Shown here: positions 18,206-27,358 of the stretch, in pieces
Numbering within the stretch: the stretch's first letter is position 1
Layout of the letters: the number at the start of each line of letters is the position of its first letter
Source: Echinicola rosea
GTDB taxonomy: Bacteria; Bacteroidota; Bacteroidia; Cytophagales; Cyclobacteriaceae
Assembly: GCF_005281475.1 (NCBI RefSeq)
Contig: NZ_CP040106.1
Location: 3,066,501 to 3,130,500, forward strand
Length of the DNA stretch: 64,000 bases
Reading direction: 5' to 3'
The notes under the pieces: model-generated
Databases searched by the model: none
The model's input: only the letters and a program-made list of their open reading frames with translations
Told to the model about the DNA's origin: nothing
Position numbers and translations under genes: made by a program

Positions 18206-19109
18206 ATGCGAACATTGACAGTTATATTTATAACCATAAGTTTTTCCACTTTCGGACAGAGGTTCCCGGTTATTCTTGACCCCTACGAGGCCGACGGGAC
18301 CTTCTCACCTGTTAGTATGATCCAAGGTGGATTTGAGATTATTGGCATTTCGGGCAACTTTGAAATTTTCAGACCAAATGATTTTGACAATGTCAATTAT
18401 CGAAATGACAATGTTTTACATGATCATCCTCCCATATTTTATGAGCCAGATGAAGTTTTCGATACTACCTCAATCACTATAGATTTGGTTGTCGATGACG
18501 AAATTCCAATAACCGAACAGCCTCCACCGCCCCCGCCTGTTGCTGAAGCAATTAGACCCTATTCATTTGGGAAAGGGCTTTCAATTAGAGTAGACACCAG
18601 TCAGATAATTTCTATTCCTTATTACATAGATAATGCAGTAATAGACCTTCATGGGGATGAATCTGTCAGAGAGATTTATGAATCCGAATTAAATTTCTTG
18701 GATAAGTATTACAGTCGATCAACTAACATGGTTGAAGGGTATCCTGTACTGATAGAAAACATTTCCGATTCGACATGGAATATCGACACCCTGGAAGGTT
18801 GGATTTATATGATTCAAGAAGCGATGAACCAACAAGGTGAGTGGAAACCTATTGAGTATATTGATTACCGAGCCGTTTGTGGAAACAGTTTTTGGTCGGA
18901 GAAACTACCCCCCTAAATATTATCTGATTTCAAAGATTTACAGATATGACGGTGAATTCAATACAAAACTACGGGTACGCTTTGTGACAGAAAACCAAAT
19001 CTTTATTTCCAATGAATTTGCGGGGAAGGTAAACCCTTCACAATTTGAAGTGCCTGAATTTCTGCCACTCTTTACTGATGACATTAACCGACACTATTTG
19101 AAAAAATAA
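18206..19109 (+). pseudogene. Secreted protein gene, frameshifted in a C-run
   Basis: From ATG 18206 the product starts with a signal peptide (MRTLTVIFITISFSTFG). The frame ends at TAA 18914-18916 just after a run of six C at about 18908-18913. Removing one C restores EKLPPKYYLISKIYRYDGEF and continues to 19109, giving about 300 residues. The proline-rich linker EQPPPPPPVAEAIRPYSFG resembles TonB-like spacers, but no family is recognised. The homopolymer makes a sequencing error, slippage-based phase switching or true decay all possible. The longer start at 18149 would bury the signal peptide and is rejected. Confidence 0.6.
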
Positions 19110-19252
19110 TGGTGGATTTAATACGAACGTAAAATCAAGTTTATCAATATGGAATTCATGAGGCTAAGTAGATTTTTAATTTTCTAGCAATAGCTGTAAT
19201 GTGAGTTCCGAACATCCACCCTTGCGACTCCGGAGCTAAATGGGGTGATTGG

Positions 19253-19340
19253 GTTTTGTTGTAGACAAAACTACATCTTGCTCATTGCCAAAACGCAATG
19301 CCATCCTTTGGAAAAGCGGGTGCTTCGCCTTTCCAAAAGG
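19253..19340. other. Three consecutive hairpins, candidate oriT or recombination site
   Basis: Three stem-loops lie end to end: GTTTTGT/ACAAAAC (19253-19259/19265-19271), CATTGC/GCAATG (19283-19288/19295-19300), and a longer imperfect one, 19305-19318/19326-19340, with a GGTGCTT loop. No gene overlaps them convincingly. Dense hairpins within 2 kb of relaxase and mobC suit an origin of transfer or other single-strand processing site. Confidence 0.45.
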
Positions 19341-19365
19341 AGATAATAATGTTGGAATGCGAAGG

Positions 19366-19638
19366 CTAATTTTCCAGGTTCCACACCCATTCGTCTGCGG
19401 CCATTACCCAATCTCTTATCGGTGCTCCGGTTTCGTTTTTCCAGTCCATGCCCTGGTAATAAAAATAGAATACCTCGGCTTCGGCCTCAGGGATATGAAG
19501 GTAGTTGAAATAGGATTTTACTTCTTCTAATTTCGGCGGTACTTGTCTTGAAAATGATAAATTGTGAGCATCTTGTGTCATGTCGGATTTCATTTTGATG
19601 ATGCTCAAAATTGTGGAAGTGACCGTTGGAATAGTCAC
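19366..19638 (-). CDS. Small protein with replication-protein-like C-terminus
   Basis: A frame of 90 residues whose last 55 look coding: PPKLEEVKSYFNYL, then AEAEVFYFYYQGMDWKN and APIRDWVMAADEWVWN. This pattern (P-x-LEEV-x-x-YF, then a YY-x-x-x-x-W block and a DW-x-x-A-x-x-W end) is typical of the C-terminal segment of phage and mobile-element replication initiator or helicase-loader proteins. The N-terminal part is less convincing, so the gene may be a fragment or may start later. It lies beside the hairpin cluster, as would suit a replication or transfer module. Confidence 0.55.
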   Translation of the reverse strand: MTIPTVTSTILSIIKMKSDMTQDAHNLSFSRQVPPKLEEVKSYFNYLHIPEAEAEVFYFYYQGMDWKNETGAPIRDWVMAADEWVWNLEN

Positions 19639-19717
19639 ACTGAAACCCGAAGGGGGATGAGTTTTTTTTAGAAATTTTCTTTAAATGTGGTGGGTAAAAA
19701 AGCAAGAGTGTTTCGCT

Positions 19718-19894
19718 ATGGAGCTAAGAGAAATAGTGGAATATTCTTGCTGCGCGTCCCTAAAATCGGGTGAAAGGAATGAGGAACTTGAGTTTTTTAT
19801 TAGATTTTCCAAAAAAACTATATTGAATACGTTTGATCATAAATTAATTTGTCATGATGAGCTCAGCAGAAAGAATCTATCAAGAATTGATTAG
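19718..19894 (+). CDS. Small hypothetical ORF
   Basis: An open frame of 58 codons from ATG 19718 (MELREIVEYSCCASLKSGER). A second short frame beginning MSSAERIYQELIREPASIWY overlaps its end and runs to about 19975. Codon use is plausible for the region, but no family is recognised. The two could be parts of one frameshifted gene. Low confidence. Confidence 0.3.
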   Translation: MELREIVEYSCCASLKSGERNEELEFFIRFSKKTILNTFDHKLICHDELSRKNLSRID

Positions 19895-19993
19895 GGAACC
19901 AGCTTCTATATGGTATATATCCGATGAATTTGGTTCAAAAATAATGGTCAAGACCTATGAGACAAGCATAAAATAAATATTGTAATAGAGAGA

Positions 19994-20704
19994 CTAAGTT
20001 AAAGACATCTCTAACCTCTCTTTCCATTTCTTCCAATCAGGCATTATTTTCTCCTGTAAATCGTAGAAAGCTTTGGTGTGGTTGTGGTGTACGATATGGC
20101 AGAGTTCATGAATAATGACATATTCAATACTTCCTTTAGGTGCTTTGATTAATTCCGGGTTTAAGATCACTTTGCCTTTGGGAGTACAGCTTCCCCATCT
20201 TGTCGGCATATGGAGGATTTGCAAGGTAGGCTCCTCAATTTTATACTTTTTGAAAAGGGGTAATAAAGATCGTAGTGTGGCCTTGAAATGGCTGGTTGCT
20301 TTCTCTCTATACCACTCCTTTAATAGTTTTTCAGGGCTTTGGCTTTCTCTTTTGAAAACGATTAAACGCCCTCTGTATAGCTTCACTTCATTGGTTTGAG
20401 CCGGTTCTATTCTCAATCGGTACTGTCTGCCTAAGTAAAGATGTGTTTCCCCGTTTACATATTGCCGGGGTGGAGTTAAGGGATGATAGGATAAAAACTC
20501 ATTTTGCTGTTTGAGTATCCAGGGAGCTTTCTTTTTAAGCTTTTCTTTCAGGTTGTCTTCAGATGTCTCTACAGGAGCAATTACTTTCACTGAGCAATCA
20601 GGGTAAACACGAATGCCCAGGGTCTTTCTTTCCTGATAAGTCAACTCATAGCTTATTTCTTTGGAGCCAAAAGAGAGTTTTTTGTACAGTATATCCTTAG
20701 ACAT
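19994..20704 (-). CDS. YgjP/M48-type metallopeptidase of type I R-M operon
   Basis: A 236-residue protein of the YgjP-like (DUF45) metallopeptidase family. The zinc motif HELCHIVHHNHTKAFY supplies HExxH and a downstream His; TRWGSCTPKGKVILNPELI is the strongly conserved family block before it. Such genes are frequent last genes of type I restriction-modification operons, with unknown substrate. Its start overlaps the end of hsdR by 8 bases, so it is the terminal gene of the long minus-strand operon. Confidence 0.9.
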   Translation of the reverse strand: MSKDILYKKLSFGSKEISYELTYQERKTLGIRVYPDCSVKVIAPVETSEDNLKEKLKKKAPWILKQQNEFLSYHPLTPPRQYVNGETHLYLGRQYRLRIEPAQTNEVKLYRGRLIVFKRESQSPEKLLKEWYREKATSHFKATLRSLLPLFKKYKIEEPTLQILHMPTRWGSCTPKGKVILNPELIKAPKGSIEYVIIHELCHIVHHNHTKAFYDLQEKIMPDWKKWKERLEMSLT

Positions 20705-23700
20705 ATTTCAGTTTTGCTACTTTTAATCCTTCTTCTACAAGTTGATCAATCAAATCTAGGGGCAGGCTCAAGCCTTCCTTGCCTTTCAGGTCAAATAGGT
20801 AATCATCAATATCAATTCGGATTTTTCCTTCTATATCTGATTTATTGGGCCAGTCGATAATTAGCCTCCCATTTTCAAATACGCTATCTCTTATGACATC
20901 ATCGATACCCTCAGCAACATGTGCAGCTTGCTCTTTATCGGATATATGTTCCTTGAAAATTTCACCGATGAGGTTATAAATGGCAATGGCGTTGTCTTTG
21001 CCTACAAGGTTCTCCGGTACATTTGTTTTTTGTCCATTGTGAAATGTCTCTTCATATTCCTGAGCTTTTCTGAGATATTCTACTTCCGAGATCCTCTGTT
21101 GGTGATAGTCTTCTATCGTATCCCGGATCAACCTTGAAAGCTTCTTATAGTAGACCGGATCTTCGTTCATTTTTACATTGATCGCCTTAATTGTCCGGCT
21201 GGCAATATGATCCGCCTTGGCTGCTTTGCTGGTAAGTTTTTCTACTTCTTGTTCCCGTTGTTCTTTGTCAAAAATATTAACCAGTTCCGTAATTTTCAGT
21301 ACTTCTCCTTCGGTAGTGATGTGCTTGTCAATTAATTTCTGTACCTGTGGTTCGTACTCTTTGTATTCCAGGTCATCAAAATACCTTCGCTTAACAGATA
21401 TTCTCAAGGCAAGGAAGAACTTGGCGTCTTGCTTGTATTTGTTGATCTGCTTTTCAGGAGTTTGAGTAACAAACTCAAAACTCGATAAAGCTAATTTTAA
21501 TAAGCGGGCAAAGACAGAAACCTTTTCATAGAATTGGTGTCTAATGGCTTCATCCTGCAATAGTTCTTCGTAAGCCGGTTCATCGTATTTGTTCTTGATT
21601 TCCTTAAAGATGTCCCATACTTCTGAATGTGCCTGTGGAAGTTTTTTTATTTCCTCACTAATGTTGGTAAATGTTCCTTCCAGGTCGGCACTTTCAAAAT
21701 CCATATCACCTGAATAGGTTTTTAATGCTTCATCGAGGTTGGCCAGGTTGCCATAATAGTCAACGATCAATCCATGTTCTTTTCCGGGAGCCAAGCGATT
21801 AACACGAGCAATGGCCTGTAAAAGGGTATGCTCTTTCAATTGGCGTGTGAGATATAGGACGTAGTTATTAGGAGCATCAAACCCGGTTAATAATTTGTCT
21901 ACCACGATAATGATTTCAGGATGGTTTTGTTTTTTAAAAGCATTGATCAGTGATTTTTCATAGTTTTCTGCCTTACCATATTTATCCAACATGGCTTTCC
22001 AGAATTTTAAAACTACGTCTTCACTTTCCTCAAATGCATCGTCATGATTTTCCCGAACATCAGGAGGGGAGATCAATACTTCACAACTGACCTTGCCGAT
22101 TTCCTTTAAGTATTCCCTGTAGCGAATGGCTGTAGTTTTATTTGGAGCTACCAATTGCCCTTTGGCTTTTAGTGTGCCAAATGAAATGCCCTGGACATGT
22201 TGCTCATAGTGATCGGATATGTCCCAGGCACGGGCATAGATGATTTGATCTGCTTTGTTGAGTTGATTGGTGGAACTGAATTTGCGTTTCAGGGCTGCTT
22301 TACCATAAGGTGTTAGTGGCTCGGAAACCCTGTCAAAGTAGTTATCTAAAGGCTTTTCATTGACTTCAATCAGGTTGTGACGACCTTCATATAACAGTGG
22401 GACCACTGCACCGTCTTCCACTGCATCAGTAATGGAATATACATCGATCAAGCCTCCAAACTTATTGGCTGTACTCTTTTCCTTTTTCATCAGTGGAGTA
22501 CCTGTGAATGCAATGAAGCAGGCATTTGGGAATACCTTTTGCATTTTGATGTTGAAGTTTCCGTATTGGCTTCTGTGGCCTTCATCCACCAATACAAATA
22601 TGTCTGGTGAGTCAAAAGACTCTTTACTGCGGTTAACGGCTGCCTCAAACTTGTGAATGAGAGTAGTAATCACGGAATCGGCTGAACTGGATAACAACTC
22701 CACGAGGTGTTTTCCGGTTTGTGCATTATCAACGGGGAGTTGACATTTTTTGAAAGTTTCCGTGATTTGATCGTCCAGGTCGATTCGGTCGGTTACCAAT
22801 ACGATTTTTGGGTTCTTAATATCCTGGTGTGTGGCGATAAGCTGAGCTAACATCACCATTGTGAGGGATTTTCCACTTCCTTGTGTATGCCAGATAACAC
22901 CCCCTTCTCTTCGTCCTGATGTATCTTTTCGAGATACCTTTTGCAGGGTGTTTTTTACAGCAAAGTATTGCTGATAGCGTGTTACTTTCTTGATGCCATC
23001 ATCATACAACGTAAAGTTGTACATAATATCCAGCAGCCTTTGAGGCTGGCAAAGGCTGTATAGCAACCTGTCTTGTTCGGTAGTGGTTTGGTTTTCTTTT
23101 TCTAGGTTCTCAAAGAAGTCCCACACGTTCTTAAATCGTTCTTTGAAGAGTACTGTTCGCTCATTCTCCGATAAAGGTCTGTTTTTGAGCTCCTGAAGTT
23201 TGTCCTGCCAGGCTGTTTCTTCCGCTTTTTTATGGAACAATTCTTTCCAGATGCTCCAAAACTCTTTTCCCGTAGCTGTAGTAGCATAGCGAGCTTCATT
23301 GCAGGCCAATCCCATGACCAGGTTGGAATACTGGTATAATACACGAATACCATCTTCCTGTTGATTGCGAAGGTGTTGTTCGATGGCCTTATCTACAGGT
23401 TCCTTGATTTTCGGACTTTTACATTCTATCACCACCACTGGAATGCCATTGATAAAAAGTACAATGTCCGGGCGGTAATGGCTATCCGTTGCACTTTCAT
23501 TTCGTCCTGAACGTGTTACACTGTATTCTTCGGTGATATGGTAGGTATTATTCTCCGGGTTTCTCCAGTCAATGTAGTGGAAGGAAAAACTCTTCTTATC
23601 TCCTAATACTGATTGCTCAAAGCTTTTACCCAACGTGGTGAGTTCATAAAAAGTTTTGTTGGCTGCCATAAATCCGTCTTGTACAGGAAGATCCCGCAAA

Positions 23701-23939
23701 GCCAGTATGGCACTGTTTACATTGACTTCTGAGAAGGTAAATTCTTTTTGTTTGTATTCTATTTTATTTATGGATTGCAACTGCTCTTTGAGGATCGTTT
23801 CCAACAACACGTTAGATGTTCTTCCTCCTCTGGCCTCCAATGCCTGCTCAGGGGAGAGGTATTTCCATCCCAAATTCATGAGCAGCTTCAGTGCCGGAAG
23901 CTGTGAGATATGATCTTCTTTGAATGAGGGTATATTCAT
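20697..23939 (-). CDS. hsdR: Type I restriction endonuclease, HsdR
   Basis: A 1080-residue motor and nuclease subunit. The N-terminal PD-(D/E)xK nuclease has DIVLFINGIPVVVIECKSPK near residues 155-175. The SF2 translocase has Walker A GSGKS near residue 353, DEGHRSQYG near 451, FTGTPL, and the second-lobe block LLTGFDAP. The C-terminal helical region binds the methylase core. Length matches the EcoR124-type family. It cleaves DNA away from unmodified recognition sites after translocation. Its 5' end lies 21 bases from the PIN/coiled-coil gene and far from hsdS, because the accessory genes are inserted between them. A second copy of its first 50 codons is at 26274-26492. Confidence 0.96.
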   Translation of the reverse strand: MNIPSFKEDHISQLPALKLLMNLGWKYLSPEQALEARGGRTSNVLLETILKEQLQSINKIEYKQKEFTFSEVNVNSAILALRDLPVQDGFMAANKTFYELTTLGKSFEQSVLGDKKSFSFHYIDWRNPENNTYHITEEYSVTRSGRNESATDSHYRPDIVLFINGIPVVVIECKSPKIKEPVDKAIEQHLRNQQEDGIRVLYQYSNLVMGLACNEARYATTATGKEFWSIWKELFHKKAEETAWQDKLQELKNRPLSENERTVLFKERFKNVWDFFENLEKENQTTTEQDRLLYSLCQPQRLLDIMYNFTLYDDGIKKVTRYQQYFAVKNTLQKVSRKDTSGRREGGVIWHTQGSGKSLTMVMLAQLIATHQDIKNPKIVLVTDRIDLDDQITETFKKCQLPVDNAQTGKHLVELLSSSADSVITTLIHKFEAAVNRSKESFDSPDIFVLVDEGHRSQYGNFNIKMQKVFPNACFIAFTGTPLMKKEKSTANKFGGLIDVYSITDAVEDGAVVPLLYEGRHNLIEVNEKPLDNYFDRVSEPLTPYGKAALKRKFSSTNQLNKADQIIYARAWDISDHYEQHVQGISFGTLKAKGQLVAPNKTTAIRYREYLKEIGKVSCEVLISPPDVRENHDDAFEESEDVVLKFWKAMLDKYGKAENYEKSLINAFKKQNHPEIIIVVDKLLTGFDAPNNYVLYLTRQLKEHTLLQAIARVNRLAPGKEHGLIVDYYGNLANLDEALKTYSGDMDFESADLEGTFTNISEEIKKLPQAHSEVWDIFKEIKNKYDEPAYEELLQDEAIRHQFYEKVSVFARLLKLALSSFEFVTQTPEKQINKYKQDAKFFLALRISVKRRYFDDLEYKEYEPQVQKLIDKHITTEGEVLKITELVNIFDKEQREQEVEKLTSKAAKADHIASRTIKAINVKMNEDPVYYKKLSRLIRDTIEDYHQQRISEVEYLRKAQEYEETFHNGQKTNVPENLVGKDNAIAIYNLIGEIFKEHISDKEQAAHVAEGIDDVIRDSVFENGRLIIDWPNKSDIEGKIRIDIDDYLFDLKGKEGLSLPLDLIDQLVEEGLKVAKLKYV

Positions 23940-23960
23940 AACTTTTTCAATATTATTTGA

Positions 23961-26267
23961 CTATTCCAATTCCCTAAGTTTATTTCTGAGTCCTTCAGAA
24001 ACTTTATGGTTCTCCTTTCTTGCTTTGATATTGCCCTCATTCCATAACCTATTTTGTATTAGATATAGAAAAATTAGAATAACAGGAACCATTATTGCAC
24101 TTGCTGTATTATAGCGATTTGCTTGATTGGTAATTGGGTTTTGTTCTAATGGAAGCACAAAGAATAATGCGGCAAAAACACATGGAATTACCCAAAGCAA
24201 ATGCCACCACGTCTTCCTTTGCCATTTTCTCACATCAGCATCCTTTTCTTTTTCAATTTGGTCTTCGATTTCAACTCGTAGTTTCTTTTTTAGGATCTCT
24301 GCTTTCTCTTTTTCCCTTTGGGCTTTTGCATTTGCTTCCCCCGCCTCAAAATTAATTTTCTCTTGACTGCTTGCTGCATCTACTGTTTTTTCCAGACTAT
24401 TCACCCTCTTACTCACCTTTTCAAGTGCCTTTTCGTACTGCTGGACATCAGATTCTAAAATTGATTTTATAGCTTCTAATTTTTGGTTTTCCTTTGCCCT
24501 CGTATTCGCGGTTTCTGTTGTCAAAGCCAATTCCTTCTGGGTATTCTCCAGTTGTTCTTGAAAGAATCTAAATTCCCTGTTGAGCTCAGATTCAATAAAT
24601 TCACCTTGATTAAAATCTTCTTTCTGAGACTCTTTATGATACTTTTCAAGGAAAATATCTTGAGAGATTATATTGTAGACTACTCTTTCATCGTCAATAC
24701 CTTGCGATTTAAGGTAGTTTACAATTTTTAGGACATCTCTTGATTTTGAAGAATCCTTATGAAATCCTTTTGAAGTAACCGCCTTTATGAAGGCTTTCTT
24801 ATAATCTTTGGTTTGGATCGGTAAAATCCTTACCAGCTTGTTAAGGAGAAAAGAAGGTTTGAAAAAGACGGGGAAACTTTTGACATCATTATCATCCTTT
24901 ATCTGGGACTTATCAAACTGGATTAGCAGGTCGTCTAAGGTCACGCCAAAGTATTTGATAGAATTGAGTGACACTTCTTCACCTTTCATTTCCTTGAGGC
25001 GGCTTTCCAATAGTAATTCGCGAAGAGTTATATCGTGCAGTGCCTGCTTCTCGCTTTTTTCTATTGGATGAAAAGGAATTTTTTTTGAATCATAGAATTC
25101 TTTTTTGATTTCATTTTTGCGGTTAATGTATTTGTAGAATTCTTGAACTTTCGCATTGATGTAGTCCTCACCGAGATGTTCAATTCTTTTGGCATTCCGT
25201 GCTATTTCGATGGTTTTATATTTGAGCGTTGTTTGGGATAAGCCAATGGCTTCAGACGGATGAATCGTACCCTCTCTGTTTTCCAAAAGACCTTCGTAGA
25301 ACTTTTTCGAAAACCCATCAAGGTTTTCGCTTTTCAACATTGCTTTGATGGAGCTATCGGTTAGCTTATCATCTAAGAGATCGAAATCAGCCTTCTTTTT
25401 CCCAAGTTCTTTATAGGTAATATCTGAATAGCGCAGTTTGACCTTAATATGCTCTTTATTTTCTCTTACCAACTGGATAAGTGCTTTGCAAGCTTCATTT
25501 TCCGGGTGGGAGTGGAGGTCTAGCAATGAGTACAAAACATTCGTATCGAGGTAGAGTGTCCAATCTACAATTTCGTGGTTGATAGTATCTTGAGCTACAT
25601 CCGCTTGAAAACCAAGTGAAGAAAATGAAAGGGTCTTCTGTGCCAAGTCGTTAAGAAAATTTAGGTCTTCCGTTGAGGCAAAATCAGGGAATCTTTCAAT
25701 TACATATTTGAATAGGGTTTGAAGTTCTGGGGCATCAATATTCTTCATTGTAATTGAAAGAACGCTTTCGTAGTAGCTGTTCCCATCTCCATTTTTTATA
25801 TGAGGATGTAACGTTTTGATGGCATCCTCTCCATATTCATAAAAAGAGTTATACAGATACTCTAAAAAGGTGTCCCATAGTAATTTTACTTGATCACCTT
25901 TTAAATCATGACCAAGATCATCTTTTATAAAGTTCTTGAAATTTTGATATCGACTTTTCTCCTGATCTCTTGCTTCTACGTCTTGAGTATCAATTGTCTC
26001 TTTCTCTTCTGCTGATAAGGAAAGTATCTTCTTCTCTTCAACGATTCGTTCTTCCTTTAGAAGGAAATTGACTACTTCATCCAATTCAGGTTGGTATGGC
26101 TCAAAGCTGAATTGCTCATTAATATATCCAGCTAAGTCTTTACGTTCACAGGAAGATATCTCATTAAGAGTTCTAATGACTACGGAAATAAATGTGTCCC
26201 TTCTGGTATCGGAAGCAGCAACCGACAAAGCGGAGAGTATTTTTATATGGTTTTTAAAATCTTTCAT
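23961..26267 (-). CDS. PIN-like, coiled-coil, two-TM protein
   Basis: A 768-residue protein of unrecognised family. An N-terminal helical region is followed near residue 240 by WTLYLDTNVLYSLLDL, which looks like the first strand and Asp of a PIN RNase domain; acidic residues follow in DITYKELGKKKADFD. About residues 570-690 are a long coiled coil rich in Glu and Lys. Two hydrophobic segments, WWHLLWVIPCVFAALFFVLP and ASAIMVPVILIFLYLI, near residues 697-747 anchor it in the membrane. A nuclease joined by a coiled coil to a membrane anchor fits an abortive-infection effector, which is inference. It lies between the hsdR-hsdS chimera and hsdR, as an accessory gene of the type I operon. Confidence 0.65.
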   Translation of the reverse strand: MKDFKNHIKILSALSVAASDTRRDTFISVVIRTLNEISSCERKDLAGYINEQFSFEPYQPELDEVVNFLLKEERIVEEKKILSLSAEEKETIDTQDVEARDQEKSRYQNFKNFIKDDLGHDLKGDQVKLLWDTFLEYLYNSFYEYGEDAIKTLHPHIKNGDGNSYYESVLSITMKNIDAPELQTLFKYVIERFPDFASTEDLNFLNDLAQKTLSFSSLGFQADVAQDTINHEIVDWTLYLDTNVLYSLLDLHSHPENEACKALIQLVRENKEHIKVKLRYSDITYKELGKKKADFDLLDDKLTDSSIKAMLKSENLDGFSKKFYEGLLENREGTIHPSEAIGLSQTTLKYKTIEIARNAKRIEHLGEDYINAKVQEFYKYINRKNEIKKEFYDSKKIPFHPIEKSEKQALHDITLRELLLESRLKEMKGEEVSLNSIKYFGVTLDDLLIQFDKSQIKDDNDVKSFPVFFKPSFLLNKLVRILPIQTKDYKKAFIKAVTSKGFHKDSSKSRDVLKIVNYLKSQGIDDERVVYNIISQDIFLEKYHKESQKEDFNQGEFIESELNREFRFFQEQLENTQKELALTTETANTRAKENQKLEAIKSILESDVQQYEKALEKVSKRVNSLEKTVDAASSQEKINFEAGEANAKAQREKEKAEILKKKLRVEIEDQIEKEKDADVRKWQRKTWWHLLWVIPCVFAALFFVLPLEQNPITNQANRYNTASAIMVPVILIFLYLIQNRLWNEGNIKARKENHKVSEGLRNKLRELE

Positions 26268-26273
26268 AACTTA

Positions 26274-26492
26274 TCAGTTCAAAGTTTTAACTCGAATCAC
26301 CCCTGTTAAAAGCTTTTGCATTAAGCCCTTTTTCTGCTCCTTGAGGATCTTTTCCAACAACACGTTAGATGTTCTAACTCCTCTGTCCTCCAATGCCTGC
26401 TCAGGGGAGAGGTATTTTCATCCCAAATTCATGAGTAGCTTTAGTGCCGGAAGCTGTGAGATATGATCTTCTTTGAATAAGGGTATATTCAT
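26274..26492 (-). pseudogene. In-frame hsdR(N)-hsdS(C) chimera with one nonsense codon
   Basis: A 73-codon frame starting MNIPLFKEDHISQLPALKLL, the HsdR N-terminus, with codon 25 changed from TGG to TGA. It continues through SNVLLEKILKEQ and then, without a frame change, becomes the HsdS C-terminus KKGLMQKLLTGVIRV before its stop. The switch falls at LKEQ, residues that HsdR (ILKEQLQSI) and HsdS (ILKEQKKGL) share. It lies between the two blocks of accessory genes that separate hsdS from hsdR. It is a recombination scar, not a functional gene. Confidence 0.88.
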
Positions 26493-26494
26493 AA

Positions 26495-27358
26495 TTACTT
26501 TGTATTTTGATAGCCAAAGGCTCTTAATATCAATTTTTGAAACTTGGTTTTCAGTTTAGGAATAAAGTTGCCTGACAAACCAATAATCGCTCCTAACCCT
26601 ATAATCAGACTCAGGTCGTTTACAACCAGTTTTTTATCTTCAGGTAGTAGTTGAAGAACTTTATATGCTCCGTAAAGAACACCAACAATAAAAAGGTTGT
26701 AGGCCACTATTGAAAAAACATTAATTCGCTTCTTAAAGCGAGATTCGAACTCTAATAAACGAGAGACTTCGTCTGTATCTCTTGGTAGTTTAAACTGGAT
26801 AATAATATCAAATGCTCGGTAATAAACGATGCGTATAAAATCGTTGTTGAATGATTCTTTTGTATCACTCATAGCATTGTACGCTTCATTTAATTGGTCA
26901 TTGGAGATTTTAGATTTATCCAGTAAAAACAGGAATGCCAAAACCAAGGACTGATTATTGGCTTTGCTTTGATAATTTCCAGTCAATAAATTTTCAAAAG
27001 TGGTAGTGGTTTTACCCTTTGCTCTGTTACGGATAACACCTAAAAGCCAGTCTTTATCACAATCAAATTTTAACACCCCAATTACCAATGTGAAAATCAG
27101 GAAGTCGTCATGTACAAATGGTGCAGCAGAGTTCTCGGAAACTTTCCGCTTTGAGATTTTGGTGTACTGTGTATTAAAATCTGCCTTTGCATTCTTTTTT
27201 ATTGCTTGTATAGAAGAGTAGTAGATAGCATCCGTTTCAGAAACCTCATTGGGCTGAGTTGTCAAGGTTTCATCAGATACCAAAGCAAACAGAGCCTTTT
27301 GCTTTGGCTGATCCGATAGGCTGCTTAAATAACTATGTTTCTCTTCTATAAAAACCAT
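26495..27358 (-). CDS. Two-TM protein coupled to Argonaute, candidate effector
   Basis: A 287-residue protein of unrecognised family. The N-terminal 200 residues are soluble and helical (NDFIRIVYYRAFDIIIQFKL); two hydrophobic segments near residues 220-240 (VFSIVAYNLFIVGVLYGAYK) and 252-268 (LSLIIGLGAIIGLSGNF) form a membrane hairpin at the C-terminus. Its ATG lies 13 bases inside the end of the Argonaute gene, so the two are co-translated. Catalytically inactive long prokaryotic Argonautes are known to work with separate effectors, including membrane proteins that kill the infected cell. That pairing is the best working model here, but membrane-effector function is inference. Confidence 0.7.
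   Translation of the reverse strand: MVFIEEKHSYLSSLSDQPKQKALFALVSDETLTTQPNEVSETDAIYYSSIQAIKKNAKADFNTQYTKISKRKVSENSAAPFVHDDFLIFTLVIGVLKFDCDKDWLLGVIRNRAKGKTTTTFENLLTGNYQSKANNQSLVLAFLFLLDKSKISNDQLNEAYNAMSDTKESFNNDFIRIVYYRAFDIIIQFKLPRDTDEVSRLLEFESRFKKRINVFSIVAYNLFIVGVLYGAYKVLQLLPEDKKLVVNDLSLIIGLGAIIGLSGNFIPKLKTKFQKLILRAFGYQNTK

Noticed and set aside
19685..19975. Frameshifted single gene of about 90 codons
   Set aside because: Two overlapping short frames exist, but without a known relative the joint cannot be supported; listed only as a low-confidence ORF.
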